A DNA stretch of 64,000 bases from Malania oleifera (GCF_029873635.1 NC_080426.1:50730093-50794092); one strand, 5' to 3'; positions 1 through 12,811 are shown, numbered from the stretch's first letter. Notes: generated from the letters alone by a model not told the origin. Program-made: numbers and translations.

Positions 1-1128
1 CAAGTGAAGGCTAAGCATTAGAGACCAGCAGTATCATTGCAGCCACTCCGCATCCATGAGTGGAAGTGGGAGCATATAGCGATGGATTTTATCACAGGAT
101 TACCGTCGGCGTTGCATGGACAGGATGCTATCTGGGTAGTGGTGGATCGATTAACAAAGACTGCCCACTTTTGACCGATCAGAGTTAGCTACTCCATGGA
201 CAGATTGGTTGAGTTATATATCCAGGAGATAGTTAGGCTTCATGGCGTCCTAGTGTCCATAGTTTCAGACAAAGACCCACGGTTCACATTTCGTTTTTAA
301 AAGAGTCTGTAAAGGGCCATGGGTTCTCAGTTTTCATTCAGCACAGCTTTTCATCCTCAGACAGATGGGCAGACGGAGATGACAATACAGATTCTAGAGG
401 ATATGTTGCGAGCATGCGTGCTAGACTTTGGACGTCATTGGATACAATATATGTCACTGGTCGAGTTTATGTATAACAACAGCTACCAGGCCAGCATTAG
501 GATGGCACCGTATGAGGCGCTATATGGTAGGAGGTGCCGATCCCTGTTATACTAAGATGAGAATGGGGAGAGGCAGATATTGGGACCAGAGCTGATACAA
601 CAAACTCAAGATAAAGTCAGACTCATCAGGGACAAGATCCGAACAGCATAGAGCTGGCAGAAGAGTTATGCAGATACTTGCCGACGAGAACTGGAGTTTG
701 ACGTAGGAGATCACGTATCCTTGAAGGTGGCACTGATGAGTGGAGTTATGAGGTTTGGGAGGAAGGGTAAGCTAAGCCCTAGGTATATTGGGTCATTCGA
801 GATTCTTGAAAGAGTGGGTCCAGTTGCCTATCGATTGGCATTGCCACTGGTCCTATCTAGGATTCATGATGTATTCCATATTTCTATGCTGAGGAAATAT
901 GTCCCAAACCCCTCCCAAGTGATCAGCTATGAAGCACTGGAGTTGGGTGATACTTTAGCTCATGAGGAAGTGCCAGTGTAGATTCTTGACTAGAAGGAAT
1001 AGGAGTTATGCACGAAGAAGATTCCACTGGTAAAAGTTTTGTGGTGCAATCATGCCATTGAGGAGACTTCCTGTGAATTAGAGGATTAGATGCGCCAGAG
1101 ATATCCACACTTACTCAGTGGAATTTAG
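1..1128 (+). pseudogene. Ty3/gypsy integrase-chromodomain, 3' end of pol (element A)
   Basis: One reading frame runs from base 1 to the TAG at 1126-1128 and is the C-terminal part of a chromovirus polyprotein. The integrase core is visible: an AMDFITG block near base 80, VSDKDPRF near 265-290 and a HPQTDGQTE block near 352-380, so the three acidic catalytic residues (D, D, E) can all be placed. The GPVAYRLALP and VFHISMLRKY blocks typical of the integrase C-terminal region follow at 820-900. The chromodomain-like tail (ILD to ELED, about 980-1085) has Cys where the family has Trp. In-frame stops at roughly codons 7, 58, 99, 103 and 185, and several in the tail, make it dead. It belongs with the LTR at 1391-4142; the rest of the element lies before the window. 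Family: chromovirus, probably Tekay-like (inference). Confidence 0.9.
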
Positions 1129-1390
1129 AGTTGAGCTAGCTAGAATAAAGGGAATAATATTGTATATCTTTATTTGTATAGTGTAACGTAGGATAGATAG
1201 AGTTTTTAGTTTTGAAACGTGAATGGCTTTGGGAAAATTTTAAATAGTTGTAATCTCCTAAAACCCTCTTTGTAACCACGGTATTCCACCCCCATAAGTG
1301 AGGGTAATTATTAAAATTGAAAGTATTTCCTCTAAGGATGGGAAGTAGACGAATAGCAAATTTCGAGAACGAAATTTTTATAAGGGAGAA
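1129..1390 (+). other. 3' untranslated region and polypurine tract of gypsy element A
   Basis: This is the noncoding stretch between the pol stop and the 3' LTR. It contains the near-palindrome AAATTTCGAGAACGAAATTT at 1358-1377, which occurs identically at the same place in the gypsy element ending at 27835. The purine run AAGGGAGAA (1382-1390) directly before the LTR TG is the likely plus-strand primer site. Confidence 0.75.
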
Positions 1391-1561
1391 TGTAATGACC
1401 CCAAAAATGACTATACAAGATTAGTGGGGTGATTCCAAAAATAATAATAATAATAATAATAAATAAATAATTAATTAATTAAATTTATAAAAATAAAAAG
1501 ATAATAATTAAAATTTATTTTTATTTTTATTAATAAAATATATTATTATTAATATTAATTA

Positions 1562-1623
<62 letters not shown>

Positions 1624-4142
1624 CCAACTTACCTGAAGCTTCAGGTTTCAAATTGAAGGTAGAGAAGCTGCGCAGGATAGCCCACCCCCCCAGTCTCTCG
1701 CTCTCTTCTCGATCTCTCTCCCTCTCTCCTCAGTTCCGTGACAAATTCTCACCCAATCAAAAATCAGAGCATACCGTCAGGCTCCATTTTTCGCTGCCGT
1801 CATTTCTACCAGAACGGATTGGTGGTAGGAGTAGCGTAGGCGTAACTCGTAGGGTAAGTCAAATCTCCCCTTTTACCTTAATTTCTTGCAAATTATAAGC
1901 CCAATTGACGATCAGACACCACCACGAGAATCTAGTGATAATTCTCTACAAGTCTAGCAGAGCGAAATTCTCGTAGGGTTGTCGTAGGCATAACCCCAAA
2001 TTTCGAATAAGCGGGTTATTAAGGGGCTTATTAGTATTTAATTAGGGTTGATTTGGGAATGCTAGAATATTGAGCATCTAAGGTTGAAATAAGATTTTCA
2101 AAATTTAGGGTCCGGGTAAGCGCCACGGGTGTAATTTCGGGACCCGCAGGCATAGTTCAGAAAATTAAGTAGGGGTGTTAAATATTAGTTTAAATGTTAA
2201 TTTGGGGTATATGGAGCCTAGGGAAGGTTAGTTGGGTATTATTTTAGGAAAATGAGTTAATTAATCTAAGAAAAATGTGAATTTCAAGATTTGAGTTTCG
2301 AGCGCCAAGGGCGTATGATTTGGGTCCTAACGAGACTCTTAGTAAGTCAGGTAAGGGAAATAAATTATAATAGTATTTTTAGAACTACTATTTGAACTAA
2401 TATGTAAAAATGAGCATATGGTATTTTGTCTAGAAATTATTATGATATAAATAACGAATAAATTGTGTAGCATGTGAGTAATATTAAATTGTGATATTTT
2501 GGTGTGTGAAATTAATATATTATGAATATTAGATGAAAATTGTGCGGCATATGATGTGTATTGAAAAATTTGAAATATTGAAATAAGAATTATTGATGTG
2601 ATTAGTGGAAAATAATGAGATATGGTATTTATATGTGAGTAGAAATGTTTTGCATGAAAAATGAGATTTTGCTAATTACTGAAATGGGTATTTTGAGAAA
2701 TGTTGAAATACGTGGAACACGATATATACTATTATGAGATGATGGAATGTGCACCGAAAATGATGAGAACATTTATATTGAGATGAATTGAGATATACTA
2801 ATATGAGATTAATGATGTATATTGATAAGGAAATATTGAAACGTGAAAATGAGAACATGAATTCTGAATCGTATATATTGAAATATGATTGATGAAATGT
2901 CAATACTGCATAATGATTGTAGGTATGTGGTAGTGAACCCTGATGGATGGTTGTGATATTAAGCACGGTACCGTTGCTAGTGGTGTAGTGCAACCACACG
3001 GACTCTTGGAGCGTGTGGCATGACAGTCGACTAAGCTATTTTGTAGAGTTGTTGTGCCCCCTTAGTCTGGATCAAGGCCATAGGCTGGCCAGTCATACTA
3101 CAAATGCGATATGTGATATGATACTTTGATTTAATCGGGTTGGCCAACCGCGGTTAGATCCAGCCTTCGAGCTGCACAACCTTGACCATGGGGGGAAACA
3201 TGGCGTGAAAAGAAAGATCCTCAGGGTAGCCATGAGTTACAGATGCGATATTGGTACTAGGTACTAAGGATACTCATGAGCTGGATAGTAACATGGAAAC
3301 GGAAAGTGAAAGAATGATAAAACAGGCTAAAATGAGAAATGAAAGAAATAATGGAAATTAAGAAATAGAGAATGGTAAAATTGAGAAATGGAACCGTGTG
3401 AGTTGATAATATAAATAATTGAGGCGAAGTGAAACTCTCCGCCTGAGGGCTTATTGAGTAAGGTGAGTGCCCTGATAGGTATCAGAAGGAAACTACTTGT
3501 ATGGGCTAGTAATCTTCCCTATTCGCAGGAACTTCGCCGGTAAATATGTGTTGGAAATAATTGAATTTGAGAAATGATTTTAAAGCTTATAAAAGTTTGT
3601 GTTGTATATCTATATGATTATGAGAATATATTTATCAGTGTATTTTTCTCATATGAAATGTTGATTGGAAAAGTAAAGTGTATTATAACTGAACTCATAT
3701 GGCCACATACTATAAATAATTTATTCCTTCTTACTGAGATGTGTCTCGCCCAAATTATCTAAATTTTTTAGGGAACATGGATAGGCTAACTGATAGAGCT
3801 CTGTGACCATAGGGAACTGGGACCCTGACACACAGGGTGAGTTTTTGGACTAGGGAAGGTGTGATTCCCCTAGAGTTGAGTTGTTTTGGGTATGTGATGG
3901 GTATGTATATAAATGTATATTAATACTCTGGGTATTGTATTCTAGTTGTTAATTATATATTATCTTCCACTGTTAGGTTATATAAATAAAATGACTTTTT
4001 ACTCGGTACCCAATGCGTTTCAGGTCGTATGAATGGTAATAGGATTGTTGATGTGGCTGATTTGTGAATGTTGTGGATGACGAGTGAATATTTATTTATT
4101 ATTGTTTATTAAAAAAAATTGTATGAAAATCGAGGCGTCACA
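1391..4142 (+). repeat. 3' LTR of gypsy element A
   Basis: The LTR opens TGTAATGACCCC right after the polypurine tract and closes GAGGCGTCACA, giving TG...CA ends and a length near 2.75 kb. It contains (AAT)n at about 1440-1463 and (ATT)n at 1565-1621. It is related to the LTRs at 38938 and (reverse) 5991: all share the block with CTGAAGC or GAAGGAATC and the ...GGCGTAGGC...GGGTAAG splice-like segment. The ORF-sized stretches at 1653-1898 and 3574-3762 lie inside it and look noncoding. The next five bases (TGTTA) would be the target duplication, but the matching copy lies outside the window. Confidence 0.85.
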
Positions 4143-5240
4143 TGTTATCTTTGGTGTATTCCCAAGATGGGGTGAATTGGAATTTTAAAATTTCTTCCAA
4201 GGTTCAACTAATCCAACAACTAGTATTACACAAACGTAGGGTCTGTCTATGCAATTATGAAACCAATCATTCACAATAGTAAAATATAAACATTCATGTG
4301 CTGGAATTTAAAAGACGGAAATTAAAAGCATGCACAAGAAATGTTATCGGCATTTGACCTATTGTGCCTACATCCCCACCTTGGCTACACTAGCACAAGG
4401 ATTCCACTACGGCTCACTTAACGGGTGGAGCGGCACCGATTACAACCAGGTCAATTCAAGAGGCTAACCTCAACAAACACGCCTTACCAGGATGACGCAC
4501 CTAACTTTCCTAACCGGATCTAAGCCAGTCCGGGACTACTCAATAGGGCTAGTCTCCCTCTTCAAGCCTATGTCTGGAATACAAAAAATGTGTCTAAAAT
4601 ATTGTGTACATGGAAATGCTTCTTACACTAAGCAAATTATGTACCACTAAGCACAGTATAATCAATGCACCTCAAGTATGTATGAACTATAAGTTCAGTG
4701 CTTTATGTGTGCAATCAACACTCAATAAGATGTATAATCTCAAATATGCGCAAAGTAAACAAGCTAATCTTTGAAAGCAAAGTATATCAAATCCCAATAT
4801 CATATCAGTGTTTTAAAAATGCTATCAATAACATTCAAACAAACTCAAAAAAATATTTTCTCAAATTGTATCAAGCACTAGAGTTGTTTGAAATCAACCT
4901 TTTGTAAAATATTTTGCACACAAAATACGAGCTAAGGTACCTTGTAATATCTATGCAAGAACCACAAGCCTCAAAGTCTTCCCACACAAGATTTATCAAA
5001 TAAAATCAGTGGGAGAACTTTGAGTTTTACTCTCAATAATAAAATCAAACAATAAGCACAACCAATGAGAGTATAAGCAATTGATTAAGCACAAGCACTC
5101 TAAATGAAGTTGAAAGATTAAAGAAAATGAAGTTCTATAGTGTTTGGGAGTAGTATAGGCTAAAAGAGAATTTTTGATTTTGAGAGAATTTTGGCCAAAA
5201 TCAATTTTCTAATCTTTACTAATTATGACAAATGAATAGA

Positions 5241-5722
5241 TATTTATAGGCAAGGAGGATTTTTTGACCGTTGGGGACTAAATGGGGATTCTTAAAATTG
5301 TTTTAAAACAGTTTAGAAAAATTAACCCATTTTACCCCGTTAAAAAATTAGTAAAAATATTTTAACTCACGAGATTTGGGTGCCTGGCCTGAGGTTCAGG
5401 TGCCCGAACAGACTCAGTCAAAAATCCAATTTTTAATGGTTTGGGTGCCAGAATTGACGACCGGTTGGCTAAACCAAAGTCAGTAGCCAAATGTCCGAGG
5501 TTTGGGTGCTCGAGACTACATTCGGTTAACTGAACCAAGCAATTTGGTCGCCCAAGCCCTTTTTGATCGTGATCGTTCGGGTGTCCAGGTAGTTGAAAAG
5601 TGTTCTGACTTAGGTTCGGGTGCCCTAGGGAGATACACTCAAAAGTGGTTCGGGTGCCTGAAACATGAAGTCAACATGTTGACTTGTTCGGTTGCTCGAG
5701 CCGTTTTACACGACTTAGGTTT
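5241..5722 (-). promoter_or_regulatory. Palindrome array and TATA box of the minus-strand copia LTR
   Basis: The minus-strand TATA box is CCTATAAATA (5241-5250). Upstream on that strand (5375-5722) lie roughly ten degenerate copies of a palindromic unit GGTTCGGGTGCCCGAACC, spaced 25-50 bases apart. The position matches the arrays in the other copia LTRs, but the unit differs. Role in transcription is inferred. Confidence 0.65.
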
Positions 5723-5990
5723 GGTCACCCGAACCCTCTCAGCATTTCAATTAAATCCAATTTTGCCTTATTTAATTCCCCTGATTATGTAAGTGATATG
5801 AGGACTATATGGGAACTTTCTTACATGCAAGTGTTGGAACTTAGGGTCTTTTCTAAGGTCTTTTTAAGTACACCAAAAAATCTATTGTCGGTCAACCGAA
5901 GGGTGATCCCTAAGGTCTCTACAGTCTTTGAGCTTTAGTTCCTGCATGCATGTCATGCATTAATTATTATAGACCGATATAAATTATTAT

Positions 5991-8510
5991 TGTAACACCC
6001 CGACCCCGAGGGGCCTGGGATATTAACTTTTTACTACTAATTTACAGCGGAAGCAAATAAACTCAACTTTATTCAAACCAGAGCGCTAATTATTCATGTT
6101 ACAATCACTTATTTCAAAAGAAGAAAATTACACAAACGTAAATATCTGAAATCATACTATATTTCTAATTAATCTTTATTTTTCTAATCCCCACTTGCAT
6201 GCTTGCTAAGCCTGATTTCCGACATGTCCTTCAGAGTTATCTGAAATAAAATATGATTGGGGTGAGACGACGCTCAGTAAGTAAATAAGATTATTATTAG
6301 TGTGTGGCCAAAATGAGCTTTTAAAGAATTTCGTAAAATAATATTTAATACTATAACTTCAAGACTGCTTTTAGAATAAACATAAATTTAAAAATTTCTG
6401 CATAAAACTTTTGTCATCAATTTCAACAGTAAATTTTTACAATCATATACTATAACTGCTAAATTAAACTTTTAACTTTAAAACTGTAAAAATATTTAAT
6501 GATAAACATACATATACTTTTCCTTATACGTTTTCCTTAGATCGTCATTTAAGTACCAAAATGATCCTTTTCACGTAAACTTACACTTTTCCTTCAAATC
6601 ATCAGTAACTTTGTACACGTAATTAAATATGTATAAATATATATTATAAAAACCCACCCTTAGGCCTGTTTGCCGTAAGTCATGTTTACCCCCATGACTG
6701 GGTTGTGCGGTCCGAAGACTGGACTTAGCTGGCTGGCCGACCAAACTAAATCAACGTACGTAAACTTTAAGTGAGATTTTCCTTATTAAGTCCTGGTCCG
6801 GAACCAGGTGTGCACTCAGGAGAAATCCACTAACATAAATAACCACTCTGTAAACAGTGTGGGTGCACTCTGATTCGTATAAACTTTAAGCTGCGGTACC
6901 GAGCATCTGTAACTTTGAACTTTCGTTGCCATAAGGGGTTTGAAAATCATCTTATTATAATTTATGCAATTTAAAATAATATCGTGAAAATCTCATCTTT
7001 ACTCATATTTACATAAAAAATGTAACGTAGAAATAAACTCACGCCACACAATTTTTGTGTTATAAATATATATAATTTTATTTTTGAATAGAAAGAAATG
7101 CTGAAAATTTACCCGAGGGGATTGGAACATTTCTTAACCCAAAAATAGATGCAAGTATATTAAAGATAGAACTGGTATAATTAAATATGCGTAAAAATAA
7201 ACTCATGGAAATTTTGTGGAACTAAGTAACATAATTAAAATTTACGTACAAAATAAACTCGGGTATGAATTTAAAATAAAAAGAAACTAACATAATCAAA
7301 ATTTACTTACCTTCTTCTTTTACCGTGTGCTACGAACACAATAACTATCTTTAAGATATGAGATCGGAAAGAGTGGGTGAGTGAGAACTTACTCAAAATT
7401 CTCACTCCACCACAAATTCTTTCACTCACTAATCCTTCTCTTCCTTAGAAAATTGTTGTGAAAAATGAAGGTTGAGAGCTCCCTATTTATAGGAAAATTT
7501 TGGGGAAGAAATGGAATTTATAAAAGTGTGGGGAGATGGGTGAAATTATAATTTTTAAAAATTAAAGAATGGGAAAGGGATGGGCAAGGTATGGGTTGAG
7601 TATGGGATAGGGATGGAAGCCATGTGGGAGTGCTTGCCACCATTCCCACTAAATAATTTTTTTTTTTTAATTAATTACTTACCTAATTAATTAATCAATA
7701 ACTTAATTAATTATTCTATTATTTTATTTTATTTTTCTAATCATTATTATCATTATTATTATCATTGTTATTAATTTTAAACTACTTTTAGTATTTATTT
7801 ATTTTATTATTTATTTTTGAACAAAAATTAAATTTAAATTTTAAAAACTCATGTGGGCCCCACATGGTCTTGTGGGCCCCACACAACTTCAAGACCCGAA
7901 TGGATCCTACGTAACTCGAATAACTCTTATACGATTTTATCCATCCTACATAGCTTTGAGACTTGTGAAAACCTCCATACGGCTTCGGGACTCATGTGGA
8001 CCCCACACAGTCTTGTGGGCCCCGCATAGGATACCTATATTATTATTATTTTATCATATATTTCTACAAATTATATCAGTTAAAATATTATTTTATGTAC
8101 TTATTTACGTATATAAACAGTGTCTTGTGGCTCCGGGACTCATGTGGACCCCACATAGTCTTGTGGGCCCCACATATGATACCTATATTATTATTATCTT
8201 ATTATGTATTTCGACAAATTATGTCTGTCAAAACACTATTTTATGTATATATACTTATTTACGTGTACAAATAGTGTCTATCCTGTTTATCCTATGAAAT
8301 TCCATTTTGACCAGGCCGACCTCCAGGGAGCGACTGAGCCGCAATGGTCTCTGAGCACTCGCTAAGACAAGGTCTTTCTTAGGCATCAAACATGGAATCA
8401 AGGATCCTACAGAAAAACACTTCTGTATTGATATTAACTTAATGACTATTTTTATTATTTTATTATTATTGTACTTTAATCATATATATATATATTTTTG
8501 GGTCATCACA
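5991..8510 (-). repeat. Gypsy solo LTR, minus strand (TSD ATTAT)
   Basis: It is bounded by TGTAACACCCC (5991) and GGGTCATCACA (8510) and flanked by ATTAT at 5986-5990 and 8511-8515, a perfect 5-bp duplication. Length is 2520 bp with no internal element sequence, so it is a solo LTR. Its terminal sequence resembles the reverse complement of the LTR ending at 62816 (GGGGTGTTACA). The minus-strand TATA candidate is CCTATAAATAGGG at 7481-7493. Confidence 0.9.
7850..8285. repeat. 148-bp tandem duplication with GTGGGGCCCAC-type palindromes
   Basis: Units start at 7981 and 8129 (GGCTTCGGGACTC / GGCTCCGGGACTC) and run to about 8280. Each holds a pair of TGTGGGCCCCACA-like palindromes followed by GATACCTATATTATTATTAT. 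A further partial copy (CATGTGGGCCCCACATGG) lies at 7850-7880. It sits in the upstream part of the minus-strand gypsy LTR. Confidence 0.8.
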
Positions 8511-8700
8511 ATTATAGACCCAAATAATATAAATTACAATAAAAAATAATCTTCAGGGTTTTCAGGCTTTTACTTCGTGTGCCATCAATTGATTTGCTAA
8601 TATAAACCTGCACATAAACTTGAAAGTTATCAAATACAAAGAGTATTTGTTATTATCAAAACTGGGAATGACCCATAGGGTCAACATGTCTTACTTGAAA

Positions 8701-10560
8701 TGTAACGACCTGCTAAATTCTATAAATATTTTATAACTTTCCAACAATAAATACTATGAAATTCAACTAATATGATACTTTCTACTATAAATAACCATCA
8801 ACCTACACAGTGAGAAGCTTAATTTATATAACTATAATCATAAATATACAATACCAAAGTGCTAAAATGCTCCCAAAATATACATATGCTACTGTTCCCA
8901 AAATACCCTCAATAAAACTAGGCTATACAGAGTTAACCTCCCAAAAATACTCACTCCACTGACAGGGCAGCACTGTAGCCCCTCTACCTGCAAGCCTAAT
9001 CTGCTCGCCTAACTTGATCACCTGAAAAATGTCAATTTAATGGGATGAGACGACGCTCAGTAAGACGAAATATGCTATTGCTAGTGTGTGGCAAGTGAAT
9101 TACATTTCTATAAAAATCTAATTCTATAAAATCATAAATAACTGAATTTGGGAATACAGGTACAAAGAATATATAATACCACCTTGTTCACGTTGCTTAA
9201 CATAATTGTCTTTATAAGTTTTCTATTCATAATACTTCTAATATACATAAGTACATCTTCTGTTTCTGTAAATTGTATATACATATAAATATTGAAAAAC
9301 TTTATTGTGGATAATTGTATGTCATGATTTAACCCCTAATGACAAGGTTGTGCGGCCCGTAGGCAGGATCTATCTCTAGTTGGCCTATTAGGATAAATCA
9401 CTATACTCCATCAGTCAGATCGGCCCCCTCAACTCATATCTAATAGGGAGCCTGTCCACAACATAGGCTCGATCGACTCTGTATACCATATATTATCTGA
9501 ATATGTGGTTGCACTCTGAACAGTATATAGTTACGGTACCGTGTTTTGTAAACTGTATCTGTAATGGTCCATCAGGGTCTGATACTATATATTACGTTTC
9601 TATATACAACTATCCATTTCACCATGATTCTGTAATAACTGTATTAACCATGACGCTATAATAAACTGTATTTATATTAACTGTGTTTCTAAAATTAATT
9701 GTAAATCTGTATGTCATGGTATTGTAAAACTAGAGAATCATGGTATTCTGAAAAATACTGTAAAACATGTTCCTTGTCTGTATATTCTATAAAACACAAT
9801 CCTGAAAAATACTGTAAAACATATTTCTATATTGTATCCATATTCTCATGCGACACAATAATTAAAACATCTTAAACATAATTGATAACTGTATAAAATT
9901 CCTGTTGTGAATAATAATCTGGTAAAAATATATATTTTATATTGTAAATCATACTAGAACTGCCTAACATAACATATTTCCCTTACCTGATTCCTACTAA
10001 AATCCCCTACTATGACTGGTCCTACACCCGCACGGTTCTCCACTCAATACCTTGAAAGCAACATTTCCCAAAATAAAATATCATTATTTCTACGTCTACT
10101 ACATTTTCTACAACTACTGGAAAGTCTAACTTTGAATAAAAGGTCTTACTCTGAATTTGGGATGGAATTCAACTCAGTCCCACCAACGATCCGCTCCAAT
10201 AGACTTGAAGAGAACTTCCCCAGGAGCGTTGCGGTGGCCTCTGATCATCGATCTGGTGACTAACAGGGCCGAAATCAAAGAGAGAAGAGGGAGGAACTAT
10301 AGAGGAGAGAGAGAGAGAGTTTTTCGACTAAAAATTTCTACGTAAAATCCGAGTTTAATACTATTTATACACTGGCCTTCGTCGACGAGCCACGTCACCT
10401 CGTCGACGAGGTCAAGAAGGCAACTCATTGACAAACTTCCCCCCCTCGTTGACTAAATTCAGAGTCACCCAGGTATCCTCTCGGTATCTACTCATTCTGT
10501 TCTGTTTCCATTTCCCTCTCTCTTTATTATTTAAATACCATTAATCTTTGGGTCATTGCA
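8701..10560 (-). repeat. Gypsy solo LTR, minus strand (TSD TGAAA)
   Basis: It starts TGTAACGACC at 8701 and ends GGGTCATTGCA at 10560, flanked by TGAAA at 8696-8700 and 10561-10565. Length is 1860 bp, without internal sequence. It belongs to the LTR group carrying the TCGTCGACGA array, with the motif LTRs at 16537, 20467 and 47585. The ORF-like stretches at 10012-10345 are not coding. Confidence 0.92.
10361..10452 (-). promoter_or_regulatory. TATA box and TCGTCGACGA array, minus-strand gypsy LTR
   Basis: The minus-strand TATA box GTATAAATAG lies at 10361-10370. Immediately upstream on that strand are copies CGTCGACGAG (10381), CTCGTCGACGAGG (10398) and decayed CTCATTGACAAA and CTCGTTGACTAA forms. 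The array abuts the TATA box within about 10-15 bases, as in the related LTRs. Confidence 0.7.
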
Positions 10561-10565
10561 TGAAA

Positions 10566-10900
10566 TATCTAACAAAAGTAAAATATAATTTATAATAAAG
10601 GTTGATTGAAACTTTTTAGGCATATTTGGACCACTAAATAATACTTATATCACTAATCATCTTTGACTAGACTTGTAATAAATATGTAGTGCCTTATAAA
10701 AATAAATTTAGCAGCTTTAGTACAAGAAAATTTTGCCCTTTTTCTCTCTTTATTTTCTCAGTTTTTTTTTGGAAGTATTAACCATAGCTTGCATTAACTT
10801 GAAAATATAAAGGAAACATTAATAGAGAGCATGACAAAGATAACTATAGAGAGAAGATATATATAAAAGAAGAAATGCTTGTTTAAAATAATTAAGTACT
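10566..10900. repeat. Host tandem duplication, unit 1
   Basis: With 8687-8700 restored across the LTR insertion, this segment (TGTCTTACTTGAAA...GAAATGCTTGTTTAAAATAA) is a diverged copy of 11045-11447. Shared landmarks are TTTGGACCA, AATAATACTTATATCA, CATTAATAGA and AGAAGAAATGCTTG. No coding sense is visible in either copy. 10901-11044 is AT-rich with (TA)n near 10978-10998. Confidence 0.65.
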
Positions 10901-11044
10901 TATATTTCATAGTATTTTAATTTATTATGTTATAATTTTATAATGCATATAATTTTTATTTCTTACAATTATTTCGCTATATATATATATATATATAATG
11001 TATACATATATAATTACTTGTATCACTAATCACTTTCTTAATCC

Positions 11045-11447
11045 ATATGTCTTGCTTGGAATTTCTAGCAAAAGTAGAATAAAATTTATTGAAAAAGTTA
11101 AGTGAAACTTTTTAGCCATGTTTGGACCATTCAAATAAATACTTAGATCAGTAATCACCTTTAACAAGTATTTGTAATAAATAAATAGCGCGTTATTAAA
11201 AGGAAAAAAAAAAGAAAAAAATAAACTCAAGTACTTATAAGAAAATCTTAAATAAAGAGATTTTATGAGTTTTTTTTTTTTTTTTTCAAAACTGCAAGAA
11301 ATTTCTTTTTCTCTCTCTATTATTTTTCCAAGGCATTAGCCCTAACTTCTATTAACCTTTAAATATAAAATAAACATTAATAGATAACATGGCAGGGGTA
11401 GCTAGAGAAGATAAAATAAAAGAAGAAATGCTTGTTTAAAATAAGGC
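11045..11447. repeat. Host tandem duplication, unit 2
   Basis: This is the second copy of the segment described at 10566. It starts CATATGTCTTGCTTGG and ends AGAAGAAATGCTTGTTTAAAATAAGG. It differs by many substitutions and by purine-run indels. 11448-11590 downstream holds two short copies of AATAAAAGYCAATTGCAC (near 11472 and 11534). Confidence 0.65.
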
Positions 11448-11589
11448 TAAAATATATATAATCCCTTTGTAATAAAAGCCAATTGCACAATATTTCCTTG
11501 AACTAAATGATCACCATATATAAAATTCCATTATAATAAAAGTCAATTGCACCAGTTGCTAAGATGACATCTGTACGTACTTTGATTGC

Positions 11590-12792
11590 AGTAATTTCTA
11601 TTAACCAATGGAAACTTTCATAGTTAGATATAAAGCATGTCTTCCTCAACAGGGATATCAAAAAGGAAGTTTTAATGTCTCCACCCCCTGGTATTCCTCG
11701 TCATCTAGGGGAGGTCTGTAGACTGAGAAAAACTTTGTATGGTCTTAAACAAGCTCTCAAGGCTTAGTTTGAGAAGTTCTCTGAAGTGTTGTATTCTTTT
11801 GGCTTCTGCTCAAGTGATCATGATTCTACCTTATTTACTCATTCTACATCTAATGGGTGTATTATTCTCATTATTTATGTAGATGATATGATTTTAACTG
11901 GACACAATACATATGGTATTGCAAAGTTGAAATCAGAGCTGCACCACCACTTTGAAATGAAAGATTTAGAACCCCTGAGATACTTTCTTGGCATTGAGGT
12001 TGCCTATTCTCTTAAAGGTTATCTCCTCTCTCACAGTTTAAATATGCAGTAGATGTCATTCCAAAAGCCTGTCTTACTAGTACTCGAACTGTAGAAACTC
12101 CCATTGAACTTAATATTTATTATACCTCGCATGATGGGGTACCATTGGCAGATCCAACTCTATATCATAGTATTGTTGGCAATTTGGTTTATCTCTCCAT
12201 CACTCGACCTGATATTACGTATGTGATTCATATTATCAGTCGATTTGTTTCCTATCCCACTACAATCCATTAGGATACTATTCTCAATATCTTATGTTAT
12301 ATTAGAGAGACATTGTGTCATAGTATATTACTCTATTCTACATCTACTTTAGAACTTTGTGCTTATTCCGATACTAGTTTCTACATTTTTCTTGGTAACT
12401 CTCTCATTTCTTGGAAAAGTAAGAAGCAATCTGTAGTTTCTTGTTCTTCTATTGTGGTTGAGTATCGTGTCATGGCTTCAACTACTGCTGAAACAGTTAG
12501 GCTGCGTTGGTTACTCATTGACATGGGTATCTTTCTTGCTGAACCCACTCCTATGTATTGTGATAATAGTAGTGCTATTCAGAATGCTCATAATTATGTC
12601 TTTTATGAATGTACTAAGCATATTGAAATTGATTGTCATCTCACATGTCATCATCCCTGCCTTGGTACCGTCTCTCTCCCATTCATTTTCTCTACCATGT
12701 GGTTGGCTGACTTTTTCACAAAGTATCACACTATTTGTCATTTCCAATTTCTACTTGGTAAACTCTTGATGCTTCTTAGTGCGCCATTGTGA
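11590..12792 (+). pseudogene. Copia reverse transcriptase-RNase H fragment (element B)
   Basis: Translation gives the copia RT block [12 protein letters not shown] (about 11620), the LYGLKQ block (about 11735), an intact YVDDMILTG catalytic motif (about 11876-11902), the FEMKDLEPLRYFLGIE block, then RNase H features: a decayed CAYSDTSF segment, SKKQSVVSCSS, a VEYRVMAS segment and CDNSSAIQ. Stops and at least one frameshift (near 12050-12060) break it. RT starts abruptly at its middle, and gag, protease and integrase are absent. It reads like a non-SIRE copia lineage (Ale/Tork type is a guess). A short LTR candidate (13243-13421) follows after an inserted solo LTR. Confidence 0.85.
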
Positions 12793-12811
12793 GTTTGTTG
12801 GGGGGCGGGGG

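Larger units (their letters stand above)
4143..8686 (-). repeat. Copia (SIRE-like) solo LTR, minus strand, split by a gypsy LTR
   Basis: Read on the minus strand it begins TGTTGACCCTATGGGTC (ending at 8686) and ends with the C-rich stretch and CTTGGGAATACACC typical of the copia LTRs here (4143-4180). Actual LTR sequence is 4143-5990 plus 8516-8686, about 2.0 kb; the middle is the gypsy LTR 5991-8510. No PBS or coding sequence adjoins either end, so it is a solo LTR. The target duplication should be TGTCT (8687-8691). Its partner is displaced because gypsy element A appears to have inserted into the first five bases of this LTR. Confidence 0.85.

Noticed and set aside
10012..10345. Two overlapping plus-strand frames that look like a small gene
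   Set aside because: They lie within the minus-strand solo LTR 8701-10560, across its leader region.
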